A DNA stretch of 10,283 nt from positions 1-10,283 of the forward strand of contig CAMWRN010000064.1 of assembly GCA_947176675.1 (NCBI GenBank), written 5' to 3'. A model generated the notes under the pieces. That model did not search any database, had not been told where the DNA came from, and worked only from the letters and a program-made list of their open reading frames with translations. Position numbers and translations under genes: made by a program. The number at the start of each line of letters is the position of its first letter. Within the stretch, counting starts at the first letter, position 1. Origin of the DNA: an uncultured Clostridia bacterium. Lineage in GTDB: Bacteria > Bacillota > Clostridia > Oscillospirales > Ruminococcaceae. Below, piece by piece: positions 6,569 to 10,283 of the stretch.

Positions 6569-8062
6569 ATGTATTACAAAAGCACAAGAGACAGCGGCGT
6601 GAAGAAAACCTCCGCCGAGGCTATCGTGCAGGGAATTTCTGTTGACGGAGGACTTTTTGTTCCCTCTGATATACCCGCAATATCTATGGACGAGATTATT
6701 AAGCTGGGGGATATGAGCTATTCCGACAGGGCGGCTTATATTTTTGCAAAGTATCTTACTGACTTCACTGATGCTGAAATAAGATACTGCACAGATAACG
6801 CTTATAATGACAAGAAGTTTGCGACCGAAAATATTTCCGAGATATCACATCTTTTTGACGGAACTTACATTCTCGAATTGTGGCATGGTCCAACCTGCGC
6901 TTTTAAGGATATGGCTTTGCAGATATTGCCGTACCTGCTTACGACTTCTGCCAAAAAAATCAATATTGACAAGAAGATCATAATTTTGGTGGCAACTTCG
7001 GGCGATACGGGCAAAGCTGCTCTTGAAGGCTTTGCCGATGTTTCCGGTACACAGATCATGGTGTTCTATCCCGAGGACGGTGTAAGTCCCATGCAGAAGC
7101 GTCAGATGACCACTCAGGACGGCGGAAACGTTGCGGTGTGCGGTATCAAGGGCAACTTTGACGATTGTCAGAACGGTGTTAAAGCTATCTTTACGGACGA
7201 TACCATTAAGGCAAAGCTTGAAGCTAACAAGATGATGTTCTCCAGTGCAAATTCCATTAACTGGGGGCGTCTTGCTCCGCAGATAATTTACTATATTTCT
7301 GCATATGCGACCCTTGTTAAGGACGAGGAAATTTCCGCAGGAGACAAGATCAATATTGTTGTTCCCACGGGAAACTTCGGAAATATTCTTGCGGCTTACT
7401 ATGCTAAGCATATGGGTCTGCCCGTGAACAAGCTGATATGCGCTTCAAACTCCAACAAGGTGCTTACCGACTTTATTATTACGGGCGTGTACGACAGGAA
7501 CCGTGAGTTTATCACAACTATCTCGCCCTCGATGGATATTCTTATTTCCAGCAATCTGGAAAGGCTTCTTTACCTCATGTGCGGCGAAAACGATGCGCTG
7601 ATACGCGAATGGTTCGGATCTCTTGCCAAGAACGGCAGATATGAGGTGACCGATGAGATCAAAGCTAAGCTTGAGGACGAGTTTGCGGCGGGTTTCTGCG
7701 ACGACAAGGCTACAAAGGATACTATCAAGAGAATTTACGACAAATATTCCTACACTCTCGATACCCATACTGCTGTTGCGGTAAAGGTTTATGAGGACTA
7801 TCGTGCGGAGACGGGGGACACCACCAAGACTGTTATCGCTTCTACGGCGAGTCCCTACAAGTTCAGTGCAAGCGTGCTTGAAGCTATTGACGGCAAGATT
7901 TCGGAAATCGGCGAGTTTGAGATGATCGACCGTCTTGCGGAGCTTTCGGGATATGATATCCCCAAGTCCCTTGCAGCTCTGAAAACAAAGGAACGCCGCT
8001 TCAAGGACGTTATAGCAAAAGAAGAGCAGCAGGATTATGTTCTGAAGCAGCTTTCCGTCTGA
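6569..8062 (+). CDS. thrC: Threonine synthase
   Basis: Threonine synthase is a PLP enzyme that converts O-phospho-L-homoserine to L-threonine and phosphate, the last step of threonine biosynthesis. The product has 497 residues, the long form with an N-terminal Thr_synth_N-type domain (YYKSTRDSG at 2-10 is typical). The PLP-binding lysine is K113 in HGPTCAFKD. SGDTGKAA at 144-151, SANSINWGRL at 226-235 and the phosphate-binding PTGNFGN at 266-272 match the fold-type II family. An ATG at 6560 would abut the AAAGGA at 6554-6559 with no spacing, so the ATG at 6569 with a 9-base gap is preferred. There is no T-box or other leader in the 29 bases after yraN, so threonine-responsive control at this point is not visible. 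Other threonine genes are not in the window, and the neighbours are housekeeping genes. Confidence 0.96.
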   Translation: MYYKSTRDSGVKKTSAEAIVQGISVDGGLFVPSDIPAISMDEIIKLGDMSYSDRAAYIFAKYLTDFTDAEIRYCTDNAYNDKKFATENISEISHLFDGTYILELWHGPTCAFKDMALQILPYLLTTSAKKINIDKKIIILVATSGDTGKAALEGFADVSGTQIMVFYPEDGVSPMQKRQMTTQDGGNVAVCGIKGNFDDCQNGVKAIFTDDTIKAKLEANKMMFSSANSINWGRLAPQIIYYISAYATLVKDEEISAGDKINIVVPTGNFGNILAAYYAKHMGLPVNKLICASNSNKVLTDFIITGVYDRNREFITTISPSMDILISSNLERLLYLMCGENDALIREWFGSLAKNGRYEVTDEIKAKLEDEFAAGFCDDKATKDTIKRIYDKYSYTLDTHTAVAVKVYEDYRAETGDTTKTVIASTASPYKFSASVLEAIDGKISEIGEFEMIDRLAELSGYDIPKSLAALKTKERRFKDVIAKEEQQDYVLKQLSV

Positions 8063-8076
8063 TCAAGGGTGAAGCG

Positions 8077-8763
8077 ATGTCTTTGTTTGCAATAGCCGAT
8101 CTGCACTTGTCGCTGTCGGTTGATAAGCCTATGGACATTTTCGGCGGTTGGGATAATTATGTGGAAAAGCTTACCGAAAATTGGAACGCAACCGTTTCCG
8201 AAGAGGATACGGTTGTTATTCCGGGCGATATTTCGTGGGGTATGAATCTGGACGAGGCAAAGGCTGATTTCAGTTATATTAATGATCTCAACGGCAGGAA
8301 GATCATATCGAAAGGCAACCACGATTACTGGTGGTCAACGGTGTCGAAGCTTAATAAATTTGTTGAGGAAAACAGCTTTAATACGATACATTTCCTGCAT
8401 AACAATCATTATTCTTACGGGAAATACGGTATTTGCGGCACCAGAGGATGGATAAATGAGACAGAGGTTCCAGCTGATGCTAAGGTGCTGGCGAGAGAGG
8501 CGCAGCGGTTGGAGGTCTCGATTCAGTCAGCGTTAAAGGAAGAGCTTGAGCCGATTGTGTTTCTGCATTATCCGCCTGTTTACGGCAACGAGAGCAATTA
8601 CGACATTCTTGACGTGATGTTCAAGTACGGCGTAAGGGAGTGCTATTACGGACATCTTCACGGCAGGGCGCATAAAAATGCTGTTTGCGGGGTACGGGAC
8701 GGCATAAATTTTCATTTGATAGCAAGTGATTTTGTGCAATTTTGCCCTGAGTTTGTGGTATAA
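8077..8763 (+). CDS. Calcineurin-like metallophosphoesterase
   Basis: The 228-residue product carries all five blocks of the two-metal phosphoesterase fold: D8-L-H10 in ADLHLS, GDISWG with D51, GNHDYWW with N81 and H82, FLHYPP with H164, and GHLHG with H193 and H195. The sequence around these blocks resembles the uncharacterised CT488-type (PIRSF033094) group rather than MPE enzymes of known substrate such as YmdB, CpdA or SbcD. It has no signal peptide and is expected in the cytoplasm. It starts 14 bases after thrC, with AAGGGTG at 8065-8071. The substrate is unknown. It is the last gene of the run; no convincing intrinsic terminator follows it. Confidence 0.92.
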   Translation: MSLFAIADLHLSLSVDKPMDIFGGWDNYVEKLTENWNATVSEEDTVVIPGDISWGMNLDEAKADFSYINDLNGRKIISKGNHDYWWSTVSKLNKFVEENSFNTIHFLHNNHYSYGKYGICGTRGWINETEVPADAKVLAREAQRLEVSIQSALKEELEPIVFLHYPPVYGNESNYDILDVMFKYGVRECYYGHLHGRAHKNAVCGVRDGINFHLIASDFVQFCPEFVV

Positions 8764-8796
8764 ATTGTATAAAATGGCGAAATGTTTCATTATCTA

Positions 8797-8825
8797 TGGT
8801 AAAATTATTTTAAATATGTTATAAT
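8797..8825 (+). promoter_or_regulatory. Promoter of tig, extended -10 type
   Basis: A perfect -10 TATAAT lies at 8820-8825, preceded by TGT (extended -10, TG at 8817-8818). At 17 bases upstream the best -35 is TGGTAA (8797-8802), a poor match, so recognition probably depends on the extended -10. The surroundings are AT-rich. Predicted transcription starts near 8831-8833, giving a leader of about 85 nt. Confidence 0.7.
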
Positions 8826-8841
8826 AATAAGCGTGTTTTAA

Positions 8842-8891
8842 GGCTCCGGCGGTTCTGCCGCTTTACGGAAGCCGTGTCTTGCGGCGGAGCC
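8842..8891 (+). promoter_or_regulatory. Three-way-junction RNA element in the tig leader
   Basis: A closed, GC-rich structure lies between the promoter and the tig ribosome-binding site. The closing stem P1 is GGCTCCG 8842-8848 with CGGAGCC 8885-8891, seven perfect pairs. Inside, P2 is GCGG 8849-8852 with CCGC 8858-8861 (5-base loop), and P3 is ACGG 8865-8868 with CCGT 8872-8875 (3-base loop). GCGG 8881-8884 could compete for the P2 strand CCGC 8858-8861. There is no following T-run, so it is not a terminator. GGAGGA (8903-8908) lies 11 bases downstream. I do not recognise the element as a known riboswitch or leader class. Confidence 0.55.
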
Positions 8892-8916
8892 AATTTAATA
8901 TTGGAGGACGTTACAA

Positions 8917-10200
8917 ATGGGTTTGGTTTCAGCAAATAAAATTGACGCTACAAAATATGAGCTTATTATCGGCGTTGACGCTGAGGGCTTTGAGAAAGCT
9001 CTTCAGGGCGCGTATATGAAAGCCCGCAAAAAAATCAACATCAACGGTTTTAGAAAGGGCAAAGCTCCCAGAAAAATGATCGAGCAGCTCTACGGCGAGA
9101 ACGTTTTTTATGAGGATGCGGTAAACGATTTGGTAAGAACAGATATTACCAAGGTGCTCGATGAGGAGAATTACGACCTGATCGATACTCCCGAGGTTGC
9201 GGTCGAGTCCGTGAACAAGGACGACGGTGTAAAATTTAAGGTTACTGTTATGGTTAAGCCCGAGGTTGAAATTTCAGACTACAAGGGTATAGAAGTTGAA
9301 AAAACTGTCAATGCTGTTACTGACGAGGATATTGACAAGCAGTTGCAGGCTCTCAGAGAGAGAAACGGTCGTCTTGTTACAGTTGAGGGAAGACCTGCCG
9401 AAAACGGAGATGTTGCGGTTATCGACTTTGAAGGCTTCAAGGACGGTGTACCTTTCAAGGGCGGCAAGGACGAAAACTATGAACTGGCTCTCGGTTCGGG
9501 TACTTTTATTCCCGGTTTTGAGGAGCAGGTCGTGGGCAAAAGTACAGGCGAGGAATTTACAATTAATGTTACTTTCCCTGAGAACTATCAGATGGAAGAG
9601 ATCGCAGGACAGCTTTGCGAATTCAAGATCAAGCTGAATGAGATCAAAACAAAGGAGCTTCCGGATTTGGACGATGAGTTCGTTAAGGATGCTACCGAGT
9701 TTGAAACTATTGACGAGCTGAAAAATGACATGAGAACAAAGCTTGAGGAGCGTTCCGCTAAGAATGCGGAAATGGAGGCTGAGAACAAGATTTTTGAGAC
9801 CCTTATCGACAAGATGTCGGCTGATATTCCTGAGGTTATGTTTGAGCACAAAATCGATGAGATGGTAAGAGATTTTGAAATGCGCCTTTCACAGCAGGGT
9901 CTTAATATGGAAATGTACCTGACATACACCAATATGGATATGGCTGCATTCAGAAAGACCTTTGAGGAGCAGGCTCAGAAGCAGGTCAAGGTAAGACTTG
10001 CTCTTGAAAAAATCGCTGAGCTTGAAAGCATTGATATCTCCGATGAAAAGGCTGAAGAGGAAATTTCCAGAATGGCTGAACAGTATAACCTTACCGTTGA
10101 TAGGGTTAAGTCGGTCGTAAGCGTTAAAGCTGTTAAGGAAGACCTTAAGGTTGCTGAAGCAAGCAAGATCGTTTTGGATTCCGCTAAAATCAACGGCTAA
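8917..10200 (+). CDS. tig: Trigger factor (ribosome-associated chaperone and peptidyl-prolyl isomerase)
   Basis: Trigger factor docks on ribosomal protein L23 at the exit tunnel and shields nascent chains. The 427-residue product has the full domain set. The N-terminal ribosome-binding domain (about 1-145) carries the signature GFRKGKAP at 44-51. The FKBP-type isomerase domain (about 155-245) has GDVAVIDFEG at 164-173 and GSGTFIPGFE at 193-202. The charged, helical C-terminal arms (about 250-427) form the chaperone cradle. GGAGGA at 8903-8908 sits 8 bases before the ATG. It has its own promoter and a structured leader. In many bacteria tig is followed by clpP and clpX, which fits the start codon at the end of the window. 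Confidence 0.97.
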   Translation: MGLVSANKIDATKYELIIGVDAEGFEKALQGAYMKARKKININGFRKGKAPRKMIEQLYGENVFYEDAVNDLVRTDITKVLDEENYDLIDTPEVAVESVNKDDGVKFKVTVMVKPEVEISDYKGIEVEKTVNAVTDEDIDKQLQALRERNGRLVTVEGRPAENGDVAVIDFEGFKDGVPFKGGKDENYELALGSGTFIPGFEEQVVGKSTGEEFTINVTFPENYQMEEIAGQLCEFKIKLNEIKTKELPDLDDEFVKDATEFETIDELKNDMRTKLEERSAKNAEMEAENKIFETLIDKMSADIPEVMFEHKIDEMVRDFEMRLSQQGLNMEMYLTYTNMDMAAFRKTFEEQAQKQVKVRLALEKIAELESIDISDEKAEEEISRMAEQYNLTVDRVKSVVSVKAVKEDLKVAEASKIVLDSAKING

Positions 10201-10211
10201 ATAGCTGAAGC

Positions 10212-10264
10212 GCAAACCATCTTTCCGCAGAAGGATGGTTTGCTTGCGTAGATACTTCTGCGGA
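10212..10264 (+). promoter_or_regulatory. Two overlapping perfect stems between tig and the next gene
   Basis: Stem A is GCAAACCATC 10212-10221 with GATGGTTTGC 10234-10243, ten perfect pairs. Its loop (10222-10233) contains TCCGCAGAAG 10224-10233, which is the exact reverse complement of CTTCTGCGGA 10255-10264 (stem B, ten pairs). A and B therefore either form an H-type pseudoknot or are alternatives. Stem A has no T-run after it, so it is not a normal intrinsic terminator, although it could slow RNA polymerase or protect the tig 3' end. Stem B ends 14 bases before the next start codon. Confidence 0.6.
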
Positions 10265-10278
10265 GAATTGAGGTTTTT

Positions 10279-10283
10279 ATGAG
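10279..10283 (+). CDS. Start of the next gene, cut off by the window (probably clpP)
   Basis: ATG at 10279 is preceded by TTGAGG (10268-10273) at 5-base spacing, a plausible ribosome-binding site. Only the start codon and two more bases are visible, so the product cannot be read. The common order tig-clpP-clpX makes the ATP-dependent protease subunit ClpP the likeliest product, by synteny alone. Confidence 0.4.

Noticed and set aside
8764..8796. Weak AATG/CATT repeat after the phosphoesterase gene as a terminator
   Set aside because: Only four A-T-rich pairs, without GC content or a directly following T-run.
1..10283. Defence system, mobile element, CRISPR array or novel gene cassette
   Set aside because: All genes have housekeeping or conserved-family assignments, lie on one strand, and show no terminal inverted repeats, integrase, direct-repeat array or obvious composition break.

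Overview
This is an ordinary, densely packed bacterial chromosome segment with every gene on the + strand. The gene families, the order rplS-lepB-ylqF-rnhB-yraN, the consensus AGGAGG ribosome-binding sites and the moderate base composition point to a Gram-positive anaerobe of class Clostridia, most likely a Ruminococcus-like member of the Oscillospirales. That placement is inference; no 16S or other phylogenetic marker search was possible. I see no mobile element, CRISPR array, tRNA, rRNA, toxin or phage gene.

Region 1 (37-3451) is a tight four-gene cluster. It has a 100-residue single-pass membrane protein, a compact M50 site-2-type zinc protease that overlaps it, a TIGR03960-type radical SAM protein, and its usual DUF2344 partner, which overlaps the radical SAM gene from a TTG start. 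The first two genes sit together like a SpoIVFA/SpoIVFB pair, but the first protein has no peptidase domain.

Region 2 (3452-4071) is an independent ribosomal-protein unit. It has an extended -10 promoter, a structured 5' leader of about 170 nt, rplS (L19) and an intrinsic terminator.

Region 3 (4114-8763) is a six-gene run with gaps of at most 29 nt: lepB (signal peptidase I), ylqF/rbgA (50S assembly GTPase), rnhB (RNase HII), a YraN/UPF0102 protein, thrC (threonine synthase) and a calcineurin-like metallophosphoesterase. It mixes secretion, ribosome assembly, genome maintenance and one amino-acid biosynthesis gene. No clear promoter of its own is visible, so it may depend on read-through of the rplS terminator.

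Region 4 (8764-10283) is a second extended -10 promoter, a compact three-way-junction RNA leader, tig (trigger factor), and a junction with two competing perfect stems just before the next start codon. The next gene is probably clpP by synteny, but only five bases of it are visible.

The protein-coding content is well known. The least explained signals are three non-coding RNA structures (rplS leader, tig leader, tig-to-next-gene junction) and the reduced partner of the M50 protease. No gap exceeds 300 bases; the longest is 239 nt upstream of rplS.
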